Shown here piece by piece: positions 57,095 through 64,000 of a DNA stretch of 64,000 bases. Under the pieces are notes generated by a model that was not told the DNA's origin, ran no database searches, and saw nothing but the letters and a program-made list of their open reading frames with translations. The translations under genes were made by a program, and so were the position numbers. Source of the stretch: Cobetia crustatorum (GTDB lineage Bacteria > Pseudomonadota > Gammaproteobacteria > Pseudomonadales > Halomonadaceae). The DNA is taken from NCBI RefSeq assembly GCF_000591415.1, contig NZ_JEMF01000011.1, positions 1 through 64,000 of the forward strand, given 5' to 3'. How positions within the stretch are numbered: position 1 is the stretch's first letter; the number at the start of each line of letters is the position of its first letter.

Positions 57095-58350
57095 TGTACG
57101 TTGCCGTCAAAGGAGGCGAGCAAGCCATCGCCAATGCGCATCGCTGGATGGCAGACCGCCGTCGTGGTGATCGCAATCAACCCGAAATCGACGTCGAACA
57201 GGTCCGCGAACAACTCGGACTCGCGGTCGACCGTGTCATGGCAGAAGCCTCATTGCATGACCCTGGCCTTGCGGCACTGGCGCTGAAGCAGGCCAGCGGC
57301 GATCTGACCGAAGCCGTCTTCCTGTTGCGCGCCTACCGCACCACCCTGCCGCGTCTAGCTGACAGCGTGCCCCTGCGCACCGCCGACATGCGGGTCGAAC
57401 GCCGCATCAGCGCCACCTTCAAGGATGTTCCGGGCGGTCAGGTGCTTGGCCCCACCTACGACTACACCCACCGCCTGCTCGACTTCATGCTGCTGGCCGA
57501 GGGTGAGTGCCCCGCACCAGCACGCGCCGAGGTCGCGCTCGAGGCCTGTCCTCAGGTTCTCGATAGCCTCGATGCAGAGGGTCTGATCGAGCAGGAAGTC
57601 GATGACGGTGCCATGCCCTATGACATCACGCGTGATCCACCTGACTTTCCGGTAGACCGCGCAACACGACTACAAATGCTGGCACGCGGTGATGAAGGCT
57701 ACTTGTTAGCCTTGGGCTATTCCACTCAGCGGGGCTATGGCCGCAACCACCCCTTTAGCGGTGAGATTCGCCAAGGGGCAGTCGAGGTGGAAATCGAGGT
57801 AGAGGGCTTCGATGGCCCGTTGTGTATCGGGGAGATCATCATCAGCGAATGCCAGATGATCAATCAATTCGGCGGCAGCCGTGAGAAAGCACCGCAATTC
57901 ACGCGGGGCTATGGCTTGGCGTTTGGCCGCAATGAGCGCAAGACCATGGCGATGGCGCTGGTCGATCGTTCACTGCGCGCCGAGGAGCTGGGCGAGCCCG
58001 TCGAAAGCCCGGCTCAGCAACCAGAGTTCGTGCTGGCGCATGCTGACAACGTCGAGGCGTCCGGTTTCGTCTCTCACCTGAAACTGCCTCATTACGTCGA
58101 CTTTCAGTCCGAGCTTGAGCTGCTGCGTCGCTTGCGCCGTGAGCATGCGGCCCGCGACGGCGGTGGCACTGCTGATGAAGTCGAGAGCGCAAGAGCGCAC
58201 GAGATGGATGCTGGGCTGAAAGATACGACCGCATCAGCTCCGCTGTCTGCGCCCTCGTCAGAACTCCCGTCAGAAAGCTCTTCTGAATCTTCTTCTGCAC
58301 CTTCTTCTGCACCCTCAGCGCCGCGGCGTTCACAGGAGACCTCGGCATGA
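57094..58350 (+). CDS. phnI: C-P lyase core subunit PhnI
   Basis: A 418-residue PhnI, the nucleosidase-type subunit of the core. MYVAVKGGEQAIANAHRWMA, TFKDVPGGQVLGPTYDYTHR, LALGYSTQRGYGRNHPF and HVDN-like LAHADNVEASGFVSHLKLPH are typical. The usual PhnI is about 350-370 residues; this one has an added Ser/Pro/Ala/Glu-rich tail of about 45 residues (protein part APLSAPSSELPSESS and onward) that looks disordered. The start codon overlaps the phnH stop and the stop overlaps phnJ. Confidence 0.93.
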   Translation: MYVAVKGGEQAIANAHRWMADRRRGDRNQPEIDVEQVREQLGLAVDRVMAEASLHDPGLAALALKQASGDLTEAVFLLRAYRTTLPRLADSVPLRTADMRVERRISATFKDVPGGQVLGPTYDYTHRLLDFMLLAEGECPAPARAEVALEACPQVLDSLDAEGLIEQEVDDGAMPYDITRDPPDFPVDRATRLQMLARGDEGYLLALGYSTQRGYGRNHPFSGEIRQGAVEVEIEVEGFDGPLCIGEIIISECQMINQFGGSREKAPQFTRGYGLAFGRNERKTMAMALVDRSLRAEELGEPVESPAQQPEFVLAHADNVEASGFVSHLKLPHYVDFQSELELLRRLRREHAARDGGGTADEVESARAHEMDAGLKDTTASAPLSAPSSELPSESSSESSSAPSSAPSAPRRSQETSA

Positions 58351-59207
58351 ACACTTCTGGTCAAGACAGCCAGTACAGCGGCTACAACTTCGCCTACCTG
58401 GACGAGCAAACCAAACGCATGATTCGCCGCGCCCTGCTGAAGGCGGTCGCCATCCCGGGGTATCAGGTGCCGTTTGGAGGGCGCGAGATGCCGATGCCGT
58501 ATGGCTGGGGAACAGGCGGCATGCAGCTGACCGCCAGCATCCTGGGCGCGAATGATGTCCTCAAGGTGATCGATCAGGGTGCCGATGACACGACAAATGC
58601 CGTCAGCATTCGCACCTTCTTCGAGCGCGTCGCCCATGTCGAGACGACCACCCGCACCGAAGCCGCCAGCGTGATCCAGACCCGCCATCGCATTCCTGAA
58701 AAAGCGCTCTCCAAGGGCCAGATTCTGGTCTATCAGGTGCCGATACCGGAACCGTTGCGCTTCATCGAACCCAGTGAGGAAGAAACTCGTGTCATGCATG
58801 CCCTTGAGGAATACGGCGTGATGCACGTGAAGCTTTATGAAGATATCGCTCGCCATGGCCATATCGCGACCACCTACGCCTATCCGGTCAAGGTCGACGA
58901 GCGCTATGTGATGGATCCCTCGCCCATCCCCAAGTTCGACAATCCCAAACTCAACATGAGTGACGCCTTGATGCTGTTCGGGGCGGGACGTGAAAAGCGC
59001 CTCTACGCCATTCCGCCCTACACCCGCGTCAAGAGTCTCGATTTCGAGGATCACCCCTTCGAGATTCAAGCGTGGGACACGCCCTGTGAACTATGTGGCG
59101 CCACGGACAGCTTTCTTGATGAAGTCATCACCGATGATCAGGGTGGACGCATGTTCGTGTGCTCTGACACCGATTACTGCCAGAACCGTCGCGAGGAGGT
59201 GGCATGA
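58347..59207 (+). CDS. phnJ: C-P lyase radical SAM subunit PhnJ
   Basis: A 286-residue PhnJ, which cleaves the carbon-phosphorus bond using S-adenosylmethionine and a [4Fe-4S] cluster. The cysteines Cys247, Cys250, Cys272 and Cys278 (CELC, then VCSDTDYC) and Gly38 (AIPGYQVPFG) match Cys241, 244, 266, 272 and Gly32 of the E. coli enzyme with a constant offset of 6. The active site is therefore complete. It overlaps phnI and phnK by 4 bp each. Confidence 0.96.
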   Translation: MNTSGQDSQYSGYNFAYLDEQTKRMIRRALLKAVAIPGYQVPFGGREMPMPYGWGTGGMQLTASILGANDVLKVIDQGADDTTNAVSIRTFFERVAHVETTTRTEAASVIQTRHRIPEKALSKGQILVYQVPIPEPLRFIEPSEEETRVMHALEEYGVMHVKLYEDIARHGHIATTYAYPVKVDERYVMDPSPIPKFDNPKLNMSDALMLFGAGREKRLYAIPPYTRVKSLDFEDHPFEIQAWDTPCELCGATDSFLDEVITDDQGGRMFVCSDTDYCQNRREEVA

Positions 59208-60022
59208 AACGCCCTCAGCTGAAGCGTCCCGCTCTGCTCGACGCCCGCAACATCACGCGGCTGTATGGCCCCAATCAGGGCTGTCAGGACATCGACTTCA
59301 CCCTGCATCAGGGCGAAGTGCTGGGCATTGTCGGGGAGTCCGGCTCCGGCAAGTCGACGCTCTTGCGCGTGCTATCAGGCCTGGAAGCACCCGATGAGGG
59401 CCAGGTGATCTATCACAGCACTCAACAGGCCAGCGCCGCCGCTGGGAGCGCCACTGAGAATCTCGATCTCTACGCGATCGGGGAAGCGCGTCGCCGAGCG
59501 CTACTGCGCATGGAATGGGGGCTGGTGCATCAGAATCCCCGCGATGGATTGCGCCTGGGGGTTTCTGCCGGAGCCAATGTCGGTGAGCGCCTGATGGCAT
59601 TGGGACAACGCCATTACGGGGATCTACGCGCAGCCGGACAGGACTGGATGGAGCGGGTGGAGCTTGACCCGCGCCGTATCGATGATGCGCCACGCACCTT
59701 CTCCGGCGGCATGCAGCAGCGCCTGCAGATCGCGCGCACCCTGGTCACTCAGCCGCGACTGGTCTTCATGGATGAGCCCACCGGCGGCCTCGATGTGTCC
59801 GTGCAGGCACGTCTGCTCGACATGCTGCGTACCCTGACGCGGGAGCTGGGGCTATCCGTCATTCTGGTGACGCATGATCTGGCCGTGGCACGCCTGCTGG
59901 CCCATCGATTGATGGTGATGCGCCAAGGCCGTGTCGTGGAGGCCGGCTTGACCGACCAGATCCTCGACGATCCGCAGCACCCCTATACCCAGCTGCTGGT
60001 GTCATCGGTGCTGACGCCATGA
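59204..60022 (+). CDS. phnK: C-P lyase ABC-type ATPase PhnK
   Basis: A 272-residue ABC ATPase that binds the C-P lyase core rather than a membrane permease. Walker A GESGSGKST, the signature FSGGMQQRLQIAR, Walker B VFMDEPTGGLDV and the H-loop VTHDLAVAR are visible. The C-terminal DDPQHPYTQLLVSSVL matches the oligopeptide-type ATPase subgroup. It overlaps phnJ; a 76-bp gap separates it from phnL. Confidence 0.94.
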   Translation: MKRPQLKRPALLDARNITRLYGPNQGCQDIDFTLHQGEVLGIVGESGSGKSTLLRVLSGLEAPDEGQVIYHSTQQASAAAGSATENLDLYAIGEARRRALLRMEWGLVHQNPRDGLRLGVSAGANVGERLMALGQRHYGDLRAAGQDWMERVELDPRRIDDAPRTFSGGMQQRLQIARTLVTQPRLVFMDEPTGGLDVSVQARLLDMLRTLTRELGLSVILVTHDLAVARLLAHRLMVMRQGRVVEAGLTDQILDDPQHPYTQLLVSSVLTP

Positions 60023-60098
60023 GCGGAATATTCCTCCCTGGCATCTGCCACCTGTCGCGTCACTGCTCAGCGCAAGATCCCCTTATCCAGAGGCCATC

Positions 60099-60893
60099 AT
60101 GACCGCCAACAGCTCCCCCTTTCTGAGCGCCTCGTCGCTCGACAAGACCTTCGTGCTGCATGCACAGGGCGGCCAGCAATTGGCTGTCATGCGTGGACTG
60201 TCACTCAGCTTGGCACCGGGCGAATGTCTGGTACTGGCGGGCCGCAGCGGTATCGGCAAGAGCACGCTGCTCAAGATGGTCAACGGCAATTATCGCGTCT
60301 CCGGTGGCCGGTTGACGCTTCACTTCGATGACGGTGCGCTGGAGCTCTCAGACCTGCCTGCCCAGGCCTGGCACAGGTTGCGTCGCGACGTGATCGGCTA
60401 TGTCAGTCAATTCCTGCGCGTGGTGCCGCGAGTATCTGCCCGCGAGGTCGTCATGGAGCCGCTGTTGGCCCGTGGGTGTGATACCCACGACGCCCATCAA
60501 CGCGCCGAAACGCTGCTGGCCAGACTCAATCTGCCCGAGCGTCTATGGGCATTGGCACCAGGCACCTTCTCGGGGGGCGAACAGCAACGCGTCAATATCG
60601 CTCGTGGCTTCATCGCCGAACATCCCCTGCTGCTGCTGGATGAACCGACCGCCTCGCTGGATAGCGCCAATCGCGATGTCGTGGTGGAGCTGATTCAGGA
60701 AGCCAAGGCCCGCGGCACGGCCATGCTGGGCATCTTCCACGATGAGGAGGTGCGTACGCGGGTGGCCGATCGTCTGCTACCGCTGGAAGGCCACATGCTG
60801 GGCGGTACCGAGATGCCTGCCTCATCCGCCATGCCCGTCTCATCCGAGTCATCGTCCGCCACCACACCGTCCCACAAGGAGTCACTGCAATGA
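60099..60893 (+). CDS. phnL: C-P lyase ABC-type ATPase PhnL
   Basis: A 264-residue ABC ATPase needed with PhnG, H and I for the first step. Walker A GRSGIGKST, the signature FSGGEQQRVNIARGF, Walker B LLLDEPTASLD and the H-loop His in IFHDEEVRT are visible. Its C-terminus is lengthened by a Ser-rich tail (SSAMPVSSESSSATTPS). Its stop overlaps the phnM start by 4 bp. Confidence 0.94.
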   Translation: MTANSSPFLSASSLDKTFVLHAQGGQQLAVMRGLSLSLAPGECLVLAGRSGIGKSTLLKMVNGNYRVSGGRLTLHFDDGALELSDLPAQAWHRLRRDVIGYVSQFLRVVPRVSAREVVMEPLLARGCDTHDAHQRAETLLARLNLPERLWALAPGTFSGGEQQRVNIARGFIAEHPLLLLDEPTASLDSANRDVVVELIQEAKARGTAMLGIFHDEEVRTRVADRLLPLEGHMLGGTEMPASSAMPVSSESSSATTPSHKESLQ

Positions 60894-62050
60894 GTTCCCA
60901 AGACCAGATTCTCACCAACGCCCGCCTGGTACTCGACGATGAGGTGGTGCTCGGTAGCCTCGTGATTCGAGACGGCAAGATCCTGTCGATCGCGGAAGGC
61001 GCGACCCCACTGCCCTCCCCTCTGCCAGGGGCCATCGATTGCGAGGGTGATCTGTTGATCCCCGGCTTGATCGAGCTGCATACCGACAACATGGAAAAGT
61101 ACTTCCAGCCACGCCCGAAAGTGTCATGGCCGGCGCGCTCAGCGGCGCTGGCACACGATGCACAGATGGCGGCCAGCGGCATTACCACGGTGTTCGATGC
61201 CGTCTCCATCGGTGATGTCGATGATCAGAGCATGCGCCACGATGCGCTGCACAAGATGGTCGAGGCCCTGAGCGAGATCAACCGCAGCGGCATGGCGCGG
61301 GTCGATCATCGCCTGCACCTGCGTTGCGAGGTCTGCCATCCGGACACCCTCGCGCGGTTTGAATCACTGGCCGACACGCCTGAACTCGGACTTGTCTCGC
61401 TGATGGACCACTCGCCGGGGCAACGCCAGTTCGCGAGCCTCGAGGCCTATCGCATCTACTACAAGGGCAAGCACGGTTTCGATGATGCCAGCCTGGAAGA
61501 CTTCATCGTCCGCCAGCAGGCCTTCAGCGCCCAGTATTCCAGCGCCAATCGCAAGGCCATCGCCGAGGCCTGTCGCAGCCGTGGGCTGGCATTGGCCAGT
61601 CATGACGATGCGACCGTGGAGCACGTCGTGGAAAGTCTCGAATACGGCACCCGAATCGCCGAGTTCCCCACCACGCGTGAAGCCGCCAGTGCCTCTCACC
61701 AGCACGGCATGGCGGTGATGATGGGTGCGCCCAATGTGGTACGGGGCGGCTCCCACTCCGGAAATATCGCCGCGAGTGAACTGGTCACGCTGGGAGTGCT
61801 CGACATTCTGTCCTCGGACTACTATCCCGCTGCGCTGCTGGATGCCGTGTTCCGGATCACTCAACTGCCAGACGGCTATGACCTGCCGCGTGCCGTGGCC
61901 TGTGCATCGCGCAATCCGGCGGCCGCGGCAGGACTTGAAGACCGTGGGCGTATCGCGGTGGGGCTGCGTGCCGATCTTGTGCGCGTCCGTGAGGTGGATG
62001 GCCACCCGCTGGTGCAGCGCGTCTGGAGCGCCGGCAAGCAGGTGCACTGA
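60890..62050 (+). CDS. phnM: Alpha-D-ribose 1-methylphosphonate 5-triphosphate diphosphatase PhnM
   Basis: A 386-residue amidohydrolase-superfamily enzyme that removes diphosphate from the triphosphonate intermediate. LIPGLIELHTDNMEKYFQPR holds the first metal ligand region, followed by LMDHSPGQRQF, LASHDDATVEHV and DILSSDYYPAALLDAVF. These are the family metal-site blocks. It overlaps phnL, and its stop shares one base with the phnN start. Confidence 0.95.
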   Translation: MSSQDQILTNARLVLDDEVVLGSLVIRDGKILSIAEGATPLPSPLPGAIDCEGDLLIPGLIELHTDNMEKYFQPRPKVSWPARSAALAHDAQMAASGITTVFDAVSIGDVDDQSMRHDALHKMVEALSEINRSGMARVDHRLHLRCEVCHPDTLARFESLADTPELGLVSLMDHSPGQRQFASLEAYRIYYKGKHGFDDASLEDFIVRQQAFSAQYSSANRKAIAEACRSRGLALASHDDATVEHVVESLEYGTRIAEFPTTREAASASHQHGMAVMMGAPNVVRGGSHSGNIAASELVTLGVLDILSSDYYPAALLDAVFRITQLPDGYDLPRAVACASRNPAAAAGLEDRGRIAVGLRADLVRVREVDGHPLVQRVWSAGKQVH

Positions 62051-62610
62051 TGGGGCGCTTGATCTACCTGATGGGCGCCAGTGGCGTCGGCAAGGACAGC
62101 CTGCTGAAGGCTGTCCGCCATCAACAACCTGACTGGCTGGTGGCGCATCGCTATCTGACAAGGGCCAGTGGCGCCCATGAGCAATGCGTGACGCTCAGTG
62201 ATACCGAGTTTGCCGTGCGCCGTGAGCTGGAGGTGCTATGCCTCGAGTGGCAGGCGCATGGATTGCACTATGGCATCGGCGTGGAAATCGAGGCATGGCT
62301 GGCGCGTGGTGCTACCGTGTTGCTCAACGGCAGCCGACGGGCATTGCCCCAGGCACGACAACGCTTCGGGGCGGCGCTGGTGCCGGTGCTGATCACGGCC
62401 TCGACCGAGGTGCTGCGTCAGCGTCTGACTCAGCGCGGTCGAGAGTCGTGTGACGACATCGAACGTCGACTGGAACGTCATCAGGAGGTACAGGCCGAGC
62501 TGATGGGCGTCTGCGCCGATGTCGCCAGCATCGACAACGGTGGAGCGCTCTCGGAAAGCCTCGCGGCACTGAGCGATATCATCGAAGGGCATGGCGCGAC
62601 ACTGGCCTGA
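62050..62610 (+). CDS. phnN: Ribose 1,5-bisphosphate phosphokinase PhnN
   Basis: A 186-residue guanylate-kinase-like enzyme that makes PRPP from ribose 1,5-bisphosphate, the last step in recycling the ribose moiety. The P-loop GASGVGKDSLL is near residue 9, and RYLTRASGAHEQ, LEWQAHGLHYGI and LLNGSRRALPQA are typical. It follows phnM directly. An 8-bp tandem repeat separates it from phnP. Confidence 0.92.
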   Translation: MGRLIYLMGASGVGKDSLLKAVRHQQPDWLVAHRYLTRASGAHEQCVTLSDTEFAVRRELEVLCLEWQAHGLHYGIGVEIEAWLARGATVLLNGSRRALPQARQRFGAALVPVLITASTEVLRQRLTQRGRESCDDIERRLERHQEVQAELMGVCADVASIDNGGALSESLAALSDIIEGHGATLA

Positions 62611-62634
62611 CGCCTCGAACATCAGACAGCAGTC

Positions 62635-62671
62635 GTTCGGTGGTTCGGTGGTTCGGTGGTTCGGTGGTTCG
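62635..62671. repeat. 8-bp tandem repeat between phnN and phnP
   Basis: GTTCGGTG is repeated 4.6 times without error in the 131-bp gap between phnN and phnP. It lies upstream of the phnP ribosome binding site, so changes in copy number would not alter the protein, but could change mRNA folding or spacing. Confidence 0.85.
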
Positions 62672-62741
62672 ACAAGATATGCAGGCACGAGAGACCGGCA
62701 CCGCATCGCGGTGCCGGAAACGCAGGTCAGGAGAGCTTACG

Positions 62742-63557
62742 ATGGAGTTTCGGTTTTCAGGTACCGGCGATAGCGCCCAGGTGCCCTGTTTTGGCTGCGA
62801 TTGCGCAGCCTGCAATCGGGCACGCGTCTTCACGAACCTCAAGCGTGGACCGTGTTCAGCGGAGGTCCACATCGATGGCAAGCGCTACCTGCTGGATGCA
62901 GGCCGAATGGATCTGGCGCACAGTTGTGAGCTCGAGCGTCCCACGGCAATCCTGATCACCCATTATCATGCTGATCACGTACAGGGGCTTTTCCATCTGC
63001 GCTGGGGGTGCGGAGAGCGCATTCCTGTCTACGGCCCAAAGGACCCACAAGGCTGCGCGGACCTCTACCGCAATCCCGGCATTCTGGACTTTCAGTCCGG
63101 ACTCAAGCCGTTCAAGCCCTTGAAGCTGGATAGCCTGACGGTGACACCAGTGCCGCTCAATCACTCGAAACCGACACTTGGCTATTGCCTGGATGACGGT
63201 GGCACACGGCTGGCCTATCTCACTGACACGCTCGGCCTGCCCCCGGAAACCGAGCGTTTCCTACGCAGCTGGGAGCCCGATGTAGTGATACTGGATTCCA
63301 GCCACCCCGCCGCGTTCACCACGCCTCGCAATCACAACACCATCACTCAAGCGCTGGATATCATCGCGCGACTCAACCCGCCACGCGCCTACCTGACACA
63401 TATCAGTCACGAACTCGATGCTGAGTGCCTGGCAGTACCGCCACCACTCCCCCCGAAGGTGCGTATTGCCCAAGACGGTGAAACGCTGGAGGACTGGGAT
63501 CGATTGTCCGGGAAGGTCGCGGCTAGTGCATCACCCTCAATACAAGGCCGCAGGTGA
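62742..63557 (+). CDS. phnP: Cyclic ribose phosphodiesterase PhnP
   Basis: A 271-residue metallo-beta-lactamase-fold enzyme that opens 5-phosphoribosyl 1,2-cyclic phosphate from the C-P lyase reaction. The metal motif HYHADHVQG is clear, along with CFGCDCAAC (structural zinc), YLTDTLGLP and LTHISHELD. I use ATG 62742 (protein start MEFRFSGTGD), preceded by CAGGAGAG; the open frame from 62640 reads through the 8-bp repeat and is not coding. It is the last phn gene here; no phnO was seen. Confidence 0.93.
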   Translation: MEFRFSGTGDSAQVPCFGCDCAACNRARVFTNLKRGPCSAEVHIDGKRYLLDAGRMDLAHSCELERPTAILITHYHADHVQGLFHLRWGCGERIPVYGPKDPQGCADLYRNPGILDFQSGLKPFKPLKLDSLTVTPVPLNHSKPTLGYCLDDGGTRLAYLTDTLGLPPETERFLRSWEPDVVILDSSHPAAFTTPRNHNTITQALDIIARLNPPRAYLTHISHELDAECLAVPPPLPPKVRIAQDGETLEDWDRLSGKVAASASPSIQGRR

Positions 63558-63684
63558 TCATCACCATGACATCGGTCAACGCCATTGCGTCATGATTGAC
63601 TCAAGAGAGCGGGTTTGGATGTATTTCGTCAGGAGCATATCGCTGGGTACGCAAGACGATAGATCACTGCGATAAAATAAAACT

Positions 63685-63717
63685 AAAAAACCGACACCTG
63701 CATAGTGCAAGCATCGG
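63685..63717 (-). terminator. Rho-independent terminator of the CsbD gene
   Basis: CCGATGCTTGCA and TGCAGGTGTCGG (minus strand) pair along 12 positions, with three G-U wobbles, and a 3-nt loop, followed by six T residues. It lies 28 bp after the CsbD-family stop codon. Confidence 0.75.
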
Positions 63718-63744
63718 CTACATGAAGCATATATTAGCAAAGCC

Positions 63745-63939
63745 TCAGGAATCGGATAGTTTATCCCACTCTTTCTCAGCTTCGTCTTTCTTCATGCCAT
63801 ATCGCTCTTGAACCTTCCCTACAAAGTTTTCCCGACGACCAGCAATTTCGTCGACATCATCATCAGTAAGTTCTCCCCAACCTTCACGAACCTTACCTTT
63901 GAGTTGTTTCCACTTACCTTCAGCGATATCGCTATTCAT
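63745..63939 (-). CDS. CsbD-family stress protein
   Basis: A 64-residue small hydrophilic protein of the CsbD family, whose members are induced in general stress. It is rich in Lys and Glu, beginning MNSDIAEGKWKQLKGKVREG and ending KKDEAEKEWDKLSDS, with GRRENFVGKVQERYG in the middle. TAGGAGGCTGCC precedes the start. Exact function is unknown for the family; a role in stress tolerance is assumed from relatives. Confidence 0.92.
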   Translation of the reverse strand: MNSDIAEGKWKQLKGKVREGWGELTDDDVDEIAGRRENFVGKVQERYGMKKDEAEKEWDKLSDS

Positions 63940-64000
63940 GGCAGCCTCCTAAGTCAATCAGGTAATGCGACAAATAAACTCAATTACTGATCAATGATGT

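Noticed and set aside
58104-59069. 321-residue minus-strand frame opposite phnI and phnJ
   Set aside because: It is a shadow of two firmly identified genes with no start signal or conserved motif.
62635-62671. Short CRISPR-like or coding repeat
   Set aside because: The 8-bp units are contiguous and non-coding; this is a simple tandem repeat.

Overview
The window looks like chromosomal DNA from a moderately GC-rich marine gammaproteobacterium of the Halomonadaceae (Cobetia/Halomonas type). This is an inference from overall gene style: TRAP, BCCT and SSS transporters, a complete C-P lyase operon, and a nicotinate-degradation cluster. No rRNA, tRNA, CRISPR array, prophage or intact insertion sequence was seen.

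Layout. 1-10.7 kb holds accessory genes: an SDR and a quinone-oxidoreductase-like MDR with a divergent LysR, a tandem family of small exported repeat proteins (three copies plus a remnant), a 5'-truncated Gate-domain membrane protein, an ADP-ribosylglycohydrolase, and two non-heme iron oxygenases with a convergent LysR. 11-16 kb is a TRAP transporter (dctP-dctQ-dctM) with an Ldh_2-type dehydrogenase and a divergent XRE-cupin regulator. 16-29.8 kb is an aerobic nicotinate (maleamate) catabolic locus: nicX-nicA-nicB-DUF3311-SSS symporter on the minus strand, nicC-nicD-nicE-nicF on the plus strand, the MarR regulator nicR, and a second stand-alone molybdopterin hydroxylase subunit. nicB is degenerate in its molybdenum domain but keeps its three haem motifs. 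30-35.5 kb has an NCS1 permease, a mannitol-dehydrogenase-family enzyme, kduD and a GNAT. 35.6-43.3 kb is an orphan type VI secretion island: vgrG, DUF4123 adaptor, VasX-like pore-forming effector, DUF6708-like membrane protein and PAAR.

43.4-51.7 kb is a minus-strand cluster: ketoglutarate-semialdehyde-type aldehyde dehydrogenase, M19 dipeptidase, BCCT transporter, an unrecognised 599-aa protein and a DUF3726-like protein, under a divergent LysR. I could not match it to a described pathway, and it is my best candidate for an undescribed system. 51.8-63.6 kb is a complete phosphonate C-P lyase operon, phnCDEFGHIJKLMNP. It is preceded by a Pho-box-like site and carries two copies of a TGTCTAGACA palindrome that is probably the PhnF operator. 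A CsbD-family gene closes the window.

A caution that affects the whole annotation: six genes (nicB, the VasX-like effector, vgrG, the dipeptidase, the aldehyde dehydrogenase and phnD) are split by eight apparent single-base losses. Each can be repaired by adding one base. Every event is a -1, and they hit unrelated, otherwise well-conserved genes. This looks more like a systematic sequencing or assembly deletion error than real gene decay. The missing N-terminus and altered active-site motif of nicB cannot be explained this way and seem to be real.
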